Shown: positions 8,368-15,934, counted from the stretch's first letter. The stretch: 64,000 nucleotides of DNA from Nocardioides sp. CER19 (GCF_029846275.1 NZ_JARVWS010000003.1:434001-498000); one strand, 5' to 3'. The notes: a model not told the origin generated them from the letters alone. Program-made: numbers and translations.

Positions 8368-8711
8368 GACGCGTGCGTCCCGCTCTGGGGCTGGCTGTTC
8401 GACGGCGCGGGGACCACGCCGGTGCTGCCGCCGGCCGACGAGCCCCGGTGGGAGTGCTGGGGCCGGCTCGGCGTCGGCGTGGTCGAGCTGCCGGACGGCG
8501 AGCTCCCCGACGTGCCGCCGGTGCCAGGACCGCCGTTGCCAGCCGTGCCACCAGACCCGCCCGAGCCGCCCGAGCCGCCCGAGCCGCCGGTGACGGTGGC
8601 GTGCGAGGCCGCGGCGGTCAGCGCCGCCGTGCCGGCCGCCGCCGCGACGACGATCCCCGCGGTGGCCACGCGGGCTCGGCGGAGGAGTCGACGGCGAGGG
8701 GTGTCGTACAT
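8364..8711 (-). CDS. Exported or membrane-anchored Gly/Ser-rich protein
   Basis: The 115-residue product begins MYDTPRRRLLRRARVATAG, a twin-arginine-rich basic head followed by a hydrophobic stretch (IVVAAAAGTAALTAAA) typical of a signal peptide or anchor. The rest is low complexity: a run of GGS repeats, then Gly, Thr, Pro and Ser with a few His. No domain can be assigned. It is the first gene of the apbE, ferric-reductase-like, NuoF-like, ferredoxin operon and overlaps apbE by 4 bases, so it is made together with the flavin transferase. The start was placed at the second Met because the upstream extension lacks signal character and would run into the likely regulator sites. Confidence 0.65.
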   Translation of the reverse strand: MYDTPRRRLLRRARVATAGIVVAAAAGTAALTAAASHATVTGGSGGSGGSGGSGGTAGNGGPGTGGTSGSSPSGSSTTPTPSRPQHSHRGSSAGGSTGVVPAPSNSQPQSGTHAS

Positions 8712-8758
8712 GCCGTCCACGGTGCCGCCGACCGGCTCAGACGTTCCGGAACGGGCTC

Positions 8759-8775
8759 TCAAATCGAGGTCAAAT
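8759..8775 (-). promoter_or_regulatory. Direct-repeat response-regulator box ATTTGA-n5-ATTTGA
   Basis: On the minus strand two ATTTGA hexamers are spaced 11 bases start to start, one helical turn, about 48 bases upstream of the first gene of the redox operon. This is the form of an OmpR/PhoP-family binding site. The same arrangement occurs before the adjacent response-regulator gene, so the local two-component system is the obvious candidate to bind both. Confidence 0.6.
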
Positions 8776-8812
8776 CGACCTGTGCCGCACCCGTCAGCAC
8801 CGGCCGCACGGC

Positions 8813-8860
8813 TCCGTCAGGGGCCGTCAGGGGCCGTCAGGGGCCGTCAGGGGCCGTCAG
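8813..8860. repeat. 10-bp tandem repeat (GGGCCGTCAG), about 4.8 copies
   Basis: Four perfect and one imperfect unit of GGGCCGTCAG stand head to tail between the histidine-kinase stop codon and the promoter of the redox operon. The last unit supplies the TCA that is the kinase stop codon. Length variation here would alter the spacing between the kinase gene and the operon promoter, but not the reading frame of either protein. Confidence 0.85.
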
Positions 8861-10206
8861 GAACGTCCGAGGAGCAGGCGGACCACCGTCCAGCCGTCCT
8901 CACGGCCCACCTCGAGGCTCCCGCCGCTCGCCTCGGCACACGCCCGCGCGATGTCGAGCCCGAGCCCGGTCGAGCCCCGGTCGCTGCGCCCTCGGTGCAC
9001 CGCGCCGTCGGGGATGCCGGGCCCCTGGTCGCGCACCTCGAGCCGGACCGGTGCTCCCCGGCCGCTGCCCTCGTCGAGGAGGACCGAGATCGACACGCCC
9101 TCCGGCGTGTGCGCCATGGAGTTCTCCAGCAGGGCGTCCACGGCCGCCCGCAGGTCGTCGGCCGAGCAGTGCACCTGCACCGGGTGGTCCGGCAGCGCGA
9201 GCGTCACCGTGCGCCCCTGGTCCTCCGCGAGCGGGCGCCAGAAGTCGACCTGCTCGCGGACGACCTCGGTCGCGTCGCTGCGCGGTCGGACGCCTTCGCG
9301 CTCGGGGCGGCGGGCCGCCCTGATGACGGCGGTCAGGGTGCGCTCGAGCTGGTCGAGATGGAGCTCGAGCTCGTCCGTGCGCTCCGACGGCGGCAGCGCC
9401 TCGACGTCGAGGCGGACCGCCGTGAGCGGCGTCCGGAGCCGGTGGGAGAGGTCCGCGACGGTCTCGCGCTCGGCGGCGAGCAGGTCGCCGATCCGGCCGG
9501 CGAGCCGGTTGAGCGCGGCGGAGACGCGGCGCACCTCGGACGCCACCCGGTCCTCGGGTGCGCGCGCCGAGAGGTCGCCCTCCCCGAGCCGATCGGCCGC
9601 CGCGGCCGTCTCGTCCAGGTCGCGGACCAGGCGGCGGCTCACCACCTCGGCGGCGGCCGCCGCGAACAGGAGCAGCACGGCCGCCGCGACGCCGAGCCAC
9701 AGGATGCGATCCACGGCGCGGCTGCGCTCCTCCTCGGCGGAGCTGTAGGCGAGGACGACGACCGGCCCGTCGGACGTCGTGGCTCGCACGCTGACCAGCT
9801 GGCCGCCGCCGACCTCGTGGAACTCCGGCTCGGACACGGGCATCAGCCCGTTGTCGTCATCGGTGTCAGCATGCTCCTCGGGCACCCGCTGGTCGGACTC
9901 GTGCGGCGCGCCGGCCGGCAGATCGGCGCCGAGCCGGGTGCCGTCGGGCAGGAGCACGGCGACCCGCGCCCGCTCGCTCCGCGCGTTCAGCCGGTCGACG
10001 TACGCCTCGAGGGTCTGGGGTTGCGCGGTTCCGGCACTCACGTAGTCGGCGACGCCCCGGGCCGCGGCGACCGCGCCCTCACGGTTCTCCTCTGCCGCCG
10101 ACCGGTCGAGCAGCAGCCACAGCGGGATCGCGAAGAGCACCATCACGCTGGCAGCGGCTCCCACGGCCAGCGTGAGGATCCGCTGGCGCAGGCTCATCGC
10201 ACTCAC
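8857..10206 (-). CDS. Sensor histidine kinase (two-component system)
   Basis: A 449-residue membrane kinase. There is an N-terminal membrane helix (about residues 10-33), an extracytoplasmic sensor segment of about 130 residues containing an acidic stretch (EEHADTDDDNG), and a second helix (about 168-188). A HAMP linker, a HisKA domain with His255 (ADLSHRLRTPL), an N box (LLENSMAHTPEG) and G boxes (DQGPGIP, STGLGLDIA) follow. All catalytic motifs are intact. The GTG start overlaps the response-regulator stop (GTGA) and implies translational coupling; an ATG three codons later is an alternative. The acidic loop could bind a metal or cation, which is a guess. Confidence 0.9.
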   Translation of the reverse strand: MSAMSLRQRILTLAVGAAASVMVLFAIPLWLLLDRSAAEENREGAVAAARGVADYVSAGTAQPQTLEAYVDRLNARSERARVAVLLPDGTRLGADLPAGAPHESDQRVPEEHADTDDDNGLMPVSEPEFHEVGGGQLVSVRATTSDGPVVVLAYSSAEEERSRAVDRILWLGVAAAVLLLFAAAAAEVVSRRLVRDLDETAAAADRLGEGDLSARAPEDRVASEVRRVSAALNRLAGRIGDLLAAERETVADLSHRLRTPLTAVRLDVEALPPSERTDELELHLDQLERTLTAVIRAARRPEREGVRPRSDATEVVREQVDFWRPLAEDQGRTVTLALPDHPVQVHCSADDLRAAVDALLENSMAHTPEGVSISVLLDEGSGRGAPVRLEVRDQGPGIPDGAVHRGRSDRGSTGLGLDIARACAEASGGSLEVGREDGWTVVRLLLGRS

Positions 10207-10901
10207 GAGCCCTTCGGGTCGACGAGCTTCACGCCGACTCCTCGAACGCTCACCAGGTAGCGCGGCGCGGCCGCCGTCTCCCCCAGCTTGCGACGCAGCC
10301 ACGAGAGGTGGACGTCCACGGTCCTATCGGCGCCGCCCCACGGCATCTGCCAGACCTCCGCGAGCAGCTGCCGCTTCGTCACGACCTCTCCGGACCGGGA
10401 GGCCAGCGCGAAGAGCAGGTCGAACTCCTTGCGGTTGAGCGTCAGCTCGCGATCCTCGAGGAGGGCGGTCCGGGACACCGGGTCGACCACCAGGTCACCG
10501 ACGACGACTCGGGAGTCCTGCTGGGCCACCGGCGTGGCGCGGCGCAGCACCGCCCGCACCCGGGCCATGACCTGCGCGGCCGAGAACGGCTTGATGAGGT
10601 AGTCGTCCGCCCCCGCGTCGAGCAGGCGCACGATCTCGCGCTCGTCGTCGCGAGCGGTCGCCACCACGACCGGCAGGTCGCTGCCGGCCCGGATGAGCGC
10701 CAGTACGTCGGAGCCGTCGAGGTCCGGCAGGCCCAGGTCGAGCACGACGGCATCGGGACGTTCGCTCGACACGGCCTTGATCGCCTCGACGGCCGAGGCG
10801 ACGGGCACCACGGTCGCGCCGTGCTCACCCAGTCCACGGGCGAGGGTGCGCCTGATGTCGGGGTCGTCCTCGACGAGCAGGAGGCGCACCATGCCCGCCA
10901 C
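10203..10901 (-). CDS. OmpR-family response regulator
   Basis: The 232 residues contain a receiver domain with the acidic pair (VEDDPD), phospho-acceptor Asp55 (VVLDLGLPD), Thr82 region (VVVATARDD) and Lys104 (LIKPFSA). A C-terminal winged helix follows (LTLNRKEFDLLFALASRSGEVVTKRQLLAEVW and DVHLSWLRRKLG). It is first in a two-gene unit with the downstream histidine kinase. An ATTTGA direct repeat lies about 41-57 bases before the start, matching the one before the redox operon, so autoregulation plus control of that operon is likely. An internal Met at position 4 is an equally plausible start. Confidence 0.92.
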   Translation of the reverse strand: MAGMVRLLLVEDDPDIRRTLARGLGEHGATVVPVASAVEAIKAVSSERPDAVVLDLGLPDLDGSDVLALIRAGSDLPVVVATARDDEREIVRLLDAGADDYLIKPFSAAQVMARVRAVLRRATPVAQQDSRVVVGDLVVDPVSRTALLEDRELTLNRKEFDLLFALASRSGEVVTKRQLLAEVWQMPWGGADRTVDVHLSWLRRKLGETAAAPRYLVSVRGVGVKLVDPKGS

Positions 10902-10941
10902 GCTACTGCCGCGCGCCGGCCAGCGGTCCCCCGGCGAGACC

Positions 10942-10958
10942 TCAAATCGGCCTCAAAT
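10942..10958 (-). promoter_or_regulatory. Direct-repeat box ATTTGA-n5-ATTTGA before the regulator gene
   Basis: Two ATTTGA hexamers, 11 bases apart on the minus strand, lie about 41 bases upstream of the response-regulator start. The spacing and hexamer are identical to the box before the apbE operon, which suggests that the regulator activates or represses its own gene as well. Confidence 0.6.
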
Positions 10959-10985
10959 GACCCGCAGCCCGAGGCGCCGCGGTGC

Positions 10986-11246
10986 TCAGGCCAGGGCGAG
11001 GAAGAGCTTCTCCATCTTCTTGGTGTCGACGCTGTCCGGACCGCCCTCGGTGAGGCAGCGCTCCAGGCCGGTCGCGACCAGCGCGTAGCCACCACGGCTG
11101 ATCGCCTTGTTGACGGCGGCGAGCTGGGTCAGCGCGTCCTCGCACTCCGTGCCGTCCTCGAGCATCCGGATGACGGCGGCCAGGTGGCCGTTGGCGCGCT
11201 TGAGGCGGGTGATGATCGCCTTGGTCTCGTCAGGCTCGAGCCGCAT
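10986..11246 (-). CDS. CsoR/CstR-like repressor (DUF156 family)
   Basis: This 86-residue all-helical regulator has the CsoR family pattern (IITRLKRANGHLAAVIRMLEDGTECEDALTQLAAVNKAI). Cys35 and Cys64 are spaced 29 residues apart as in CsoR, but the His that completes the Cu(I) site four residues before the second Cys is Gly60. Loss of that His with retention of both Cys is the pattern of the persulfide-sensing CstR subgroup, not of copper sensors. It is downstream of and overlaps a DUF302 gene. The divergent promoter region carries two GC-tract palindromes of the kind this family binds. A role in sulfane-sulfur stress is inferred from this. Confidence 0.8.
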   Translation of the reverse strand: MRLEPDETKAIITRLKRANGHLAAVIRMLEDGTECEDALTQLAAVNKAISRGGYALVATGLERCLTEGGPDSVDTKKMEKLFLALA

Positions 11247-11652
11247 CGGTGTCCTCCAGTCCAGCGGTCAGGGCCTTCATCATCCCGGAGAGCCGGTCGC
11301 GCGCCTCGGCGGCGACGGTCGCGAGCCCGGGCGCGTCGCTGAAGGTCGTCATGACGGCCGGATCGAGCACCTCGACCCGGGTCGCGTTCCCCTCCGCTGC
11401 GACCACGACGTTGCACGGCAGCATCGTCGCGAGCCGCGGGTCCGCCTGCAGGGCCTGGTGCGCCAGCTGCGGGCGGCACGCGCCGAGGATCACCTGCGGC
11501 GGGATCTCCACCTCGAGCTTGGCGCGCAGTGTCGCCTGCAGGTCGACCTCGGTCAGGACGCCGAAGCCGGCGTCGGCCAGCAGCGCGCGCACCCGGTCGA
11601 CGGTGGCGTCGTAGGGCGCCGGGACGGTCGCGGTCAGCGTGAAGTCAGTCAT
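11230..11652 (-). CDS. DUF302 domain protein
   Basis: The protein has 140 residues and is soluble. It contains the DUF302 core: an N-terminal PYDATVDRVRALLADAGFGVLTEVDLQATL, the QVILGACRPQLAHQALQADPRLATMLPCNVVV segment with two Cys, and a strand-rich end. The biochemical function of DUF302 is not established, but these genes commonly accompany CsoR/CstR regulators and sulfur- or metal-stress genes. It is first in a two-gene unit with the regulator, overlaps it by 17 bases and faces the divergent MMPL operon across the palindromic operators. Confidence 0.8.
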   Translation of the reverse strand: MTDFTLTATVPAPYDATVDRVRALLADAGFGVLTEVDLQATLRAKLEVEIPPQVILGACRPQLAHQALQADPRLATMLPCNVVVAAEGNATRVEVLDPAVMTTFSDAPGLATVAAEARDRLSGMMKALTAGLEDTDAARA

Positions 11653-11681
11653 CTCGATCCTTTCGTCGGTGTCGATTGTAC

Positions 11682-11697
11682 ATCCCCCCGGGGGGAT
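11682..11697. promoter_or_regulatory. Perfect GC-tract palindrome, likely CsoR/CstR operator 1
   Basis: ATCCCCCCGGGGGGAT is a perfect 16-base palindrome between the divergent DUF302/repressor and MMPL transcription units. C/G tracts flanked by AT are the characteristic operators of DUF156-family repressors, and the only such regulator in the window is encoded next to it. Confidence 0.7.
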
Positions 11698-11716
11698 ACG
11701 TAGGCTCCGTGGACAT

Positions 11717-11732
11717 ATCCCCCCGGGAGGTT
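11717..11732. promoter_or_regulatory. Imperfect GC-tract palindrome, likely operator 2
   Basis: ATCCCCCCGGGAGGTT matches the neighbouring perfect palindrome at 13 of 16 positions and lies 35 bases from it, directly before the MMPL ribosome binding site. Occupation of the two sites would cover both divergent promoters. Confidence 0.6.
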
Positions 11733-11742
11733 AGGAGAGGAG

Positions 11743-13890
11743 ATGAGAATGACCACCACCACGACCATCACCACGGCGACGTCGACGCCAGGACTGCTGG
11801 GCCGCCTCGGCCTCGCGGTGTTGCGGCACGCCCGCGCGACCACGGTGATCTGGCTGCTCGTCGTGATCGGCCTCGGCGCGTTCGCGCCCCAGGTCGAGAA
11901 CGCGCTCTCCGGTGCGGGCTGGCAGGCCAGCGGCTCGGAGTCGGTGAAGGCTCGCGAGCTCGCGCAGGCCCACTTCGGCGGCAACGCCAGCTCGGCACTC
12001 CAGGTCGTCGTCCACAGCGACGACGCACCGCTCTCCTCCCCCGCGGGTCAGCGCGTGATCGACGACGTCACCGCGACACTGCAGGGCGACCCGCGGATCA
12101 GCGGGGTGATCGCCCCCCAGCCGGGGGCGACCCTCAGCCAGGACGGCCGCACCGCGGTGGTCCTCGGTGGCGCCGGCGCCGACACCAACGACATGGTGCG
12201 CGCTGCCGTGGACCTCAAGAAGCCGCTCACCGGCCTGTCCGGCGACGGCATCGAGGTCACGCCCACCGGAGCCTCGCAGCTCTGGGCGGACTTCAACGCC
12301 GCGAACCTCGAGGCGATGATGAAGTCCGAGATGATCTCGTGGCCGGTGACGCTGGCCATCCTGGTGCTCGCCTTCGGCGCCCTGGTCGCGGCCGGGCTGC
12401 CCCTCCTGCTGACCCTGGCCGGGCTGGTCGCGTCCGCCGGCTCGCTGGTGCTCATCAACCAGCTCGTGCCGGTCTCCATCTGGGCGATGAACTTCGCCAT
12501 GATGTTCGCGCTCGCGCTCGGCATCGACTACGCGCTCTTCCTGGTCGTCCGCTTCCGCGCCGCCCGCGCCGTGCCCGGCACGACCCGCGAGCGCGCCATC
12601 GCCGAGACGATGGACACCGCCGGCAAGGCCGTGCTGCTCTCCGGACTGACCGTCCTCGTCTCGCTGTCGGCGGTCGAGATCGTGCCGTCGCCGTCGTTCC
12701 GGTCCATGGCCGGCGGCATCATGCTGGCCGTCGTCTTCGTCCTCGCCGCCACGCTCACGCTGCTCCCGCTGGTGCTGGGCAGGCTCGACCACCGGATCAA
12801 CAAGCTCGCGCTGCCGTGGTCGCGCACCAGCGCGCACCGGTCCCCGCGGTTCGAGGCGTGGGGACGGCGGCTCTGGCAACGTCCGATCGCGTACGGCGGT
12901 GCGGCGCTGATCGTTCTCGTCGCGCTCGCCGCGCCGATCGTCGGGCTGCACACCGCGATGCCGTCGATCAAGGTGCTGCCGTCCGACGCGCCCGCCCGAG
13001 TCGGTTACGACCGCGTCCAGGAGGCGTTCGGCCCCGGCGCGCCCGGCATGCTCCAGATCGTCGCCCCGGCGGCCACGGCAGGCGCGGCGCAGCAGGTGGC
13101 CGCCGCCGACCCTGGAATCGCCGCCGCGATGCCGCCGGCGCCGGCAGCCGACGGGTCGGCGTACGCGCTGGTCCAGGCCATGCCGAAGGTCGACCCGTCC
13201 GCCCCCGAGCTCGCGCAGACGGTCGATCGGCTCCGTGCCGATCTGCCCGACGGGGCGCTCGTCGGCGGAGCCGCGGTGGAGAACCTCGACCTCAAGGCGC
13301 AGCTGGACAGCTCGACGCCCTGGGTGATCGGCATCATCCTCGGCCTCGGCTTCCTCCTGCTCCTCGTCGCCCTGCAGGCGCCGTTGATCGCGCTGCTCGG
13401 CACGCTGGCCAGCCTGCTGTCGACCGCCGCGGCGTTCGGCGTCGCTCGGCTGGTCTTCCAGGAGGGCCACCTGTCCGGCCTGTTCGGCTTCGAGCCGCAG
13501 GGCTTCCTGGACGCCTGGGCGCCGGTGTTCTTCTTCGCGATGATCTTCGCGATCGCGATGGACTACACCGTGTTCCTGCTGGCCTCGGCCAAGGAGCACT
13601 GGGAGAGGTCGGGCGATCCGCGCGAGGCCATGGTCGGCGCCGTGGCCCACTCGGGCCGCGTGATCTTCGCCGCGGGCGCGGTGATGGTCGCCGTCTTCTT
13701 CACGTTCTCGCTCTCGGGCCCGCTGCCGCCCAAGGAGATGGGCGTGATCCTCGGCATCGCCGTGCTGCTCGATGCCTTCCTCGTCCGCCTCGTGCTGCTG
13801 CCGGTGCTGCTCCGGCTCACCGGCCGCGCCGCCTGGGCCGCCCCGACCTGGCTGCGCCGGGTCCTGCCCACCATCCGCTTCTCGCACTGA
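11743..13890 (+). CDS. MMPL/RND-family membrane transporter
   Basis: A 715-residue polytopic protein with the MMPL layout: one N-terminal helix, a periplasmic loop of about 140 residues, a block of five helices (residues about 195-345, with GIDYALFLVVRFRAARA), a second loop and helix, another large loop, and a final block of five helices (AMDYTVFLLASAKEHWER). The Gly-Ile-Asp-Tyr and Ala-Met-Asp-Tyr motifs are the proton-relay Asp-Tyr pairs of this family. Substrates of MMPL proteins include lipids and hydrophobic toxins; the substrate here is unknown. A strong AGGAGAGGAG site precedes the start, and an ATG two codons later would be equally well placed. It opens the operon controlled by the palindromic operators. 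Confidence 0.9.
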   Translation: MRMTTTTTITTATSTPGLLGRLGLAVLRHARATTVIWLLVVIGLGAFAPQVENALSGAGWQASGSESVKARELAQAHFGGNASSALQVVVHSDDAPLSSPAGQRVIDDVTATLQGDPRISGVIAPQPGATLSQDGRTAVVLGGAGADTNDMVRAAVDLKKPLTGLSGDGIEVTPTGASQLWADFNAANLEAMMKSEMISWPVTLAILVLAFGALVAAGLPLLLTLAGLVASAGSLVLINQLVPVSIWAMNFAMMFALALGIDYALFLVVRFRAARAVPGTTRERAIAETMDTAGKAVLLSGLTVLVSLSAVEIVPSPSFRSMAGGIMLAVVFVLAATLTLLPLVLGRLDHRINKLALPWSRTSAHRSPRFEAWGRRLWQRPIAYGGAALIVLVALAAPIVGLHTAMPSIKVLPSDAPARVGYDRVQEAFGPGAPGMLQIVAPAATAGAAQQVAAADPGIAAAMPPAPAADGSAYALVQAMPKVDPSAPELAQTVDRLRADLPDGALVGGAAVENLDLKAQLDSSTPWVIGIILGLGFLLLLVALQAPLIALLGTLASLLSTAAAFGVARLVFQEGHLSGLFGFEPQGFLDAWAPVFFFAMIFAIAMDYTVFLLASAKEHWERSGDPREAMVGAVAHSGRVIFAAGAVMVAVFFTFSLSGPLPPKEMGVILGIAVLLDAFLVRLVLLPVLLRLTGRAAWAAPTWLRRVLPTIRFSH

Positions 13891-13910
13891 CACCCGAAGG
13901 AGTCATCCCC

Positions 13911-14294
13911 ATGACCGACACCCACGCATCACCGCACGGCAAGGCCGTCCTGCGCGAGGTCGCGCCGCTGCACCGCAACCTGCGGCACGCCATCCCGGAC
14001 GTCTACCGCGGCTTCGGCGAGCTCTCCCAGGCCGCCTTCGCCGACGGCGCGCTCGACCGGAAGACCAAGGAGCTCATCGCCCTGGCGATCGGCGTCGTGG
14101 AGGGCTGCGACGGCTGCGTCGCCTCCCACGGCCAGGCCGCCGCACGCGCCGGCGCCACCCGCCAGGAGGCCGCCGAGGCCATCGGCGTCACGTTCCTCAT
14201 GCACGGCGGTCCCGCCACCATCCACGGCGCCCGCGCCTACGACGCCTTCTGCGAGTTCGCCGACGCCCTCGAGGCCGGCGAGCAGCCCTCCTGA
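13911..14294 (+). CDS. Carboxymuconolactone decarboxylase/AhpD-family protein
   Basis: A 127-residue helical protein with the CMD-family motif IALAIGVVEGCDGCVASHGQAAARAGATRQEAAEAI. The Cys-x-x-Cys plus His triad is the redox site of AhpD-type alkylhydroperoxidases, so a thiol-dependent peroxide or persulfide reducing role is more likely than a decarboxylase. An AAGGAG site lies before the ATG, 20 bases downstream of the MMPL stop, so it belongs to the same operon. Its Cys pair fits the thiol/sulfur-stress theme of the locus. Confidence 0.88.
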   Translation: MTDTHASPHGKAVLREVAPLHRNLRHAIPDVYRGFGELSQAAFADGALDRKTKELIALAIGVVEGCDGCVASHGQAAARAGATRQEAAEAIGVTFLMHGGPATIHGARAYDAFCEFADALEAGEQPS

Positions 14295-14320
14295 CCCGCC
14301 TCTCGAAAGGAGACACCGAG

Positions 14321-14485
14321 ATGTGTCGACCCGTCCGCTGCAAGACCTGCGGCAAGACCACGTGGGCCGGTTGCGGCCAGCACGTCGCCTCCGTCAAGGC
14401 CGCCGTGCCCGCCGACCAGTGGTGCCCCGGCCACCCGAAGTCCGAGCAGAGCGGCGGCTTCCTCGGCCGCCTGCTGGGACGGTGA
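14321..14485 (+). CDS. Cys-rich mini-protein (54 aa), zinc-ribbon-like
   Basis: This short protein (MCRPVRCKTCGKTTWAGCGQ, then a helix and QWCPGHPK) has six Cys and two His arranged as CxxC, C and CPGH, a likely structural zinc or reactive-thiol site. Proteins with nearly this sequence are common in actinobacteria next to rhodanese-type or DUF2892 genes, but no function is known to me. An AAGGAG ribosome binding site precedes the ATG. It lies between the AhpD-like and DUF2892 genes in the CstR-like operon. Confidence 0.75.
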   Translation: MCRPVRCKTCGKTTWAGCGQHVASVKAAVPADQWCPGHPKSEQSGGFLGRLLGR

Positions 14486-14493
14486 GCGCGACG

Positions 14494-14706
14494 ATGAACG
14501 GCTACAACCTCGACCGGGGCGTCCTGCTCATCGCCGGCCTGGTCACGCTCGCCAGCGTCGTCCTCACGGTGGCCGTCTCCCCGTGGTGGCTGCTGCTGAC
14601 GACGTTCGCAGGGCTCAACATGCTGCAGGCGAGCGTCACCGGGTTCTGCCCGGCCGCGCTCGTCCTCAAGCGCTGCGGCGTGCGGTCGGGCTGCGCGTTC
14701 CGGTAG
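14494..14706 (+). CDS. DUF2892 inner-membrane protein
   Basis: A 70-residue protein with two membrane helices (VLLIAGLVTLASVVLTVAVSP and WWLLLTTFAGLNMLQAS) followed by GFCPAALVLKRCGVRSGC. This is the DUF2892 module that forms the membrane tail of YgaP rhodaneses and often stands alone in sulfur-stress operons. The GFCP Cys is conserved in that family. The ATG was chosen because GGTGAG lies about 7 bases upstream; a GTG overlapping the previous stop (GTGA) would add four residues. It is the last gene of the operon. Confidence 0.8.
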   Translation: MNGYNLDRGVLLIAGLVTLASVVLTVAVSPWWLLLTTFAGLNMLQASVTGFCPAALVLKRCGVRSGCAFR

Positions 14707-14862
14707 AGCTCGAGCGGTCGGCCGGTGGTGGTCGCCAGCGAGCGGCACCCTGCCGCACCGCATCCTCACGGGTCCCGATCGAGCTGAGGCCAGGGCGCTT
14801 GGTCGCCGACCGGAGGACCAAGGACCCTCGGCCGGTGGATACCCGGATGGGGTGACGACGCG

Positions 14863-14892
14863 CTGACATTCCGCGCCGGCCGGGGCTAGCGT
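14863..14892 (+). promoter_or_regulatory. Putative sigma-70-type promoter for the secreted propeller gene
   Basis: CTGACA and TAGCGT are separated by 18 bases about 85 bases before the next plus-strand gene. TAGCGT recurs as a plausible -10 at several other starts in this window. The rest of the roughly 270-base gap holds a short TTGGTC/GACCAA inverted repeat (near 14799-14821) and nothing else that I can interpret. Confidence 0.35.
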
Positions 14893-14975
14893 GGCGGACG
14901 ACCCAGCCAGCACAGCGTCGGCGCGACCGGAGCACCGCAGCGGTCGGGGTCGGCGCGTCACCCCCGGGAGCTTCC

Positions 14976-15932
14976 ATGATGGGATTCTCCGTCCGCGCCG
15001 CGGGCCTGGCCGGCCTGCTCGCCCTCGCGCTGGTCTCGCCGGCCGACGCCCAGCACCACCAGTCACCGCAGCCACGCCACGACCGCCACGCCGGCGCCAC
15101 GTTCCCCGACCACCTGGACCTGCCGGACGGGTTCCAGCCGGAGGGCATCACGATCGGCCGCGGCCCGACCGCCTGGCTGGGGTCGCTCGTGGACGGCGAC
15201 GTCTACCGGCTCGACCTGCGCACGGGCACGGGAGCAGTGGTCAGCCAGGGCCCGGGCACGCCCTCGGTCGGGCTCAAGATCGACCGACGCGGCCGGCTCT
15301 TCGTCGCGGGCGGCCCGACCGGCAGCGGCCGCGTCGTCGACAGCCGCACGGGCGCGGTCGAGGCGACGTACCAGTTCACGACCGCCAGCAGCTTCGTCAA
15401 CGACGTCCTGCTCACCCGTCGGGTCGCCTGGTTCACCGACTCCGACCAGCCCCAGCTCTACGGCGTCCGGCTGGGCCGCCACGGCAGGCCGGCCGCGCAC
15501 GCCTTCACCCTTCCCCTCGGCGGCGACTGGGTCCAGGGCGCCGGCCTGGGCGCCAACGGCATCACTGACACCCCGAACGGCCGGGCGCTGCTCGTCGTCC
15601 ACACGACGAGCGGCCTGCTCTACCGGGTGAGCCCGCGGACCGGCGTGGCGACCGTCGTCGACCTCCACGGGGCGTCGGTCACCGACGGCGACGGCCTGCT
15701 CCGCATCGGCCGCACGCTGTACGTCGTCCGGAACTTCGACAACGAGGTCGACGTCGTCCACCTCGACCGGAGCGGCCGCAGCGGCCGCGTGGTGCGGACC
15801 CTCACGAGTCCGGACTTCGACGTTCCGACGACCGTCGCTGCCTTCGGCCGGTCGCTCTACCTGCCCAACGCCCGGTTCTCGACGACGCCGGACGCGACCA
15901 CGCCGTACTGGGTGACGCGCATCGGGAGGTAA
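14976..15932 (+). CDS. Secreted SMP-30/NHL-like beta-propeller protein
   Basis: The 318 residues start with a clear Sec signal peptide (MMGFSVRAAGLAGLLALALV, probable cleavage after SPADA). Repeated blade-like segments follow, each with a GxxxWLGSLVDGDVYRLDL, LKIDRRGRLFVAGG or GVRLGRHGRP type strand set, as in SMP-30/gluconolactonase-like propellers. Metal-site residues of the SMP-30 lactonases (a Glu in blade 1, Asn and Asp in later blades) may be present (PEGI, NDV, DGDG), but no lactonase activity can be claimed. A GGGAG site precedes the first of two Met codons. Confidence 0.7.
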   Translation: MMGFSVRAAGLAGLLALALVSPADAQHHQSPQPRHDRHAGATFPDHLDLPDGFQPEGITIGRGPTAWLGSLVDGDVYRLDLRTGTGAVVSQGPGTPSVGLKIDRRGRLFVAGGPTGSGRVVDSRTGAVEATYQFTTASSFVNDVLLTRRVAWFTDSDQPQLYGVRLGRHGRPAAHAFTLPLGGDWVQGAGLGANGITDTPNGRALLVVHTTSGLLYRVSPRTGVATVVDLHGASVTDGDGLLRIGRTLYVVRNFDNEVDVVHLDRSGRSGRVVRTLTSPDFDVPTTVAAFGRSLYLPNARFSTTPDATTPYWVTRIGR

Positions 15933-15934
15933 CG

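Noticed and set aside
8813..8860. CRISPR array
   Set aside because: The units are 10 bases, directly tandem with no spacers, and no cas gene is present.
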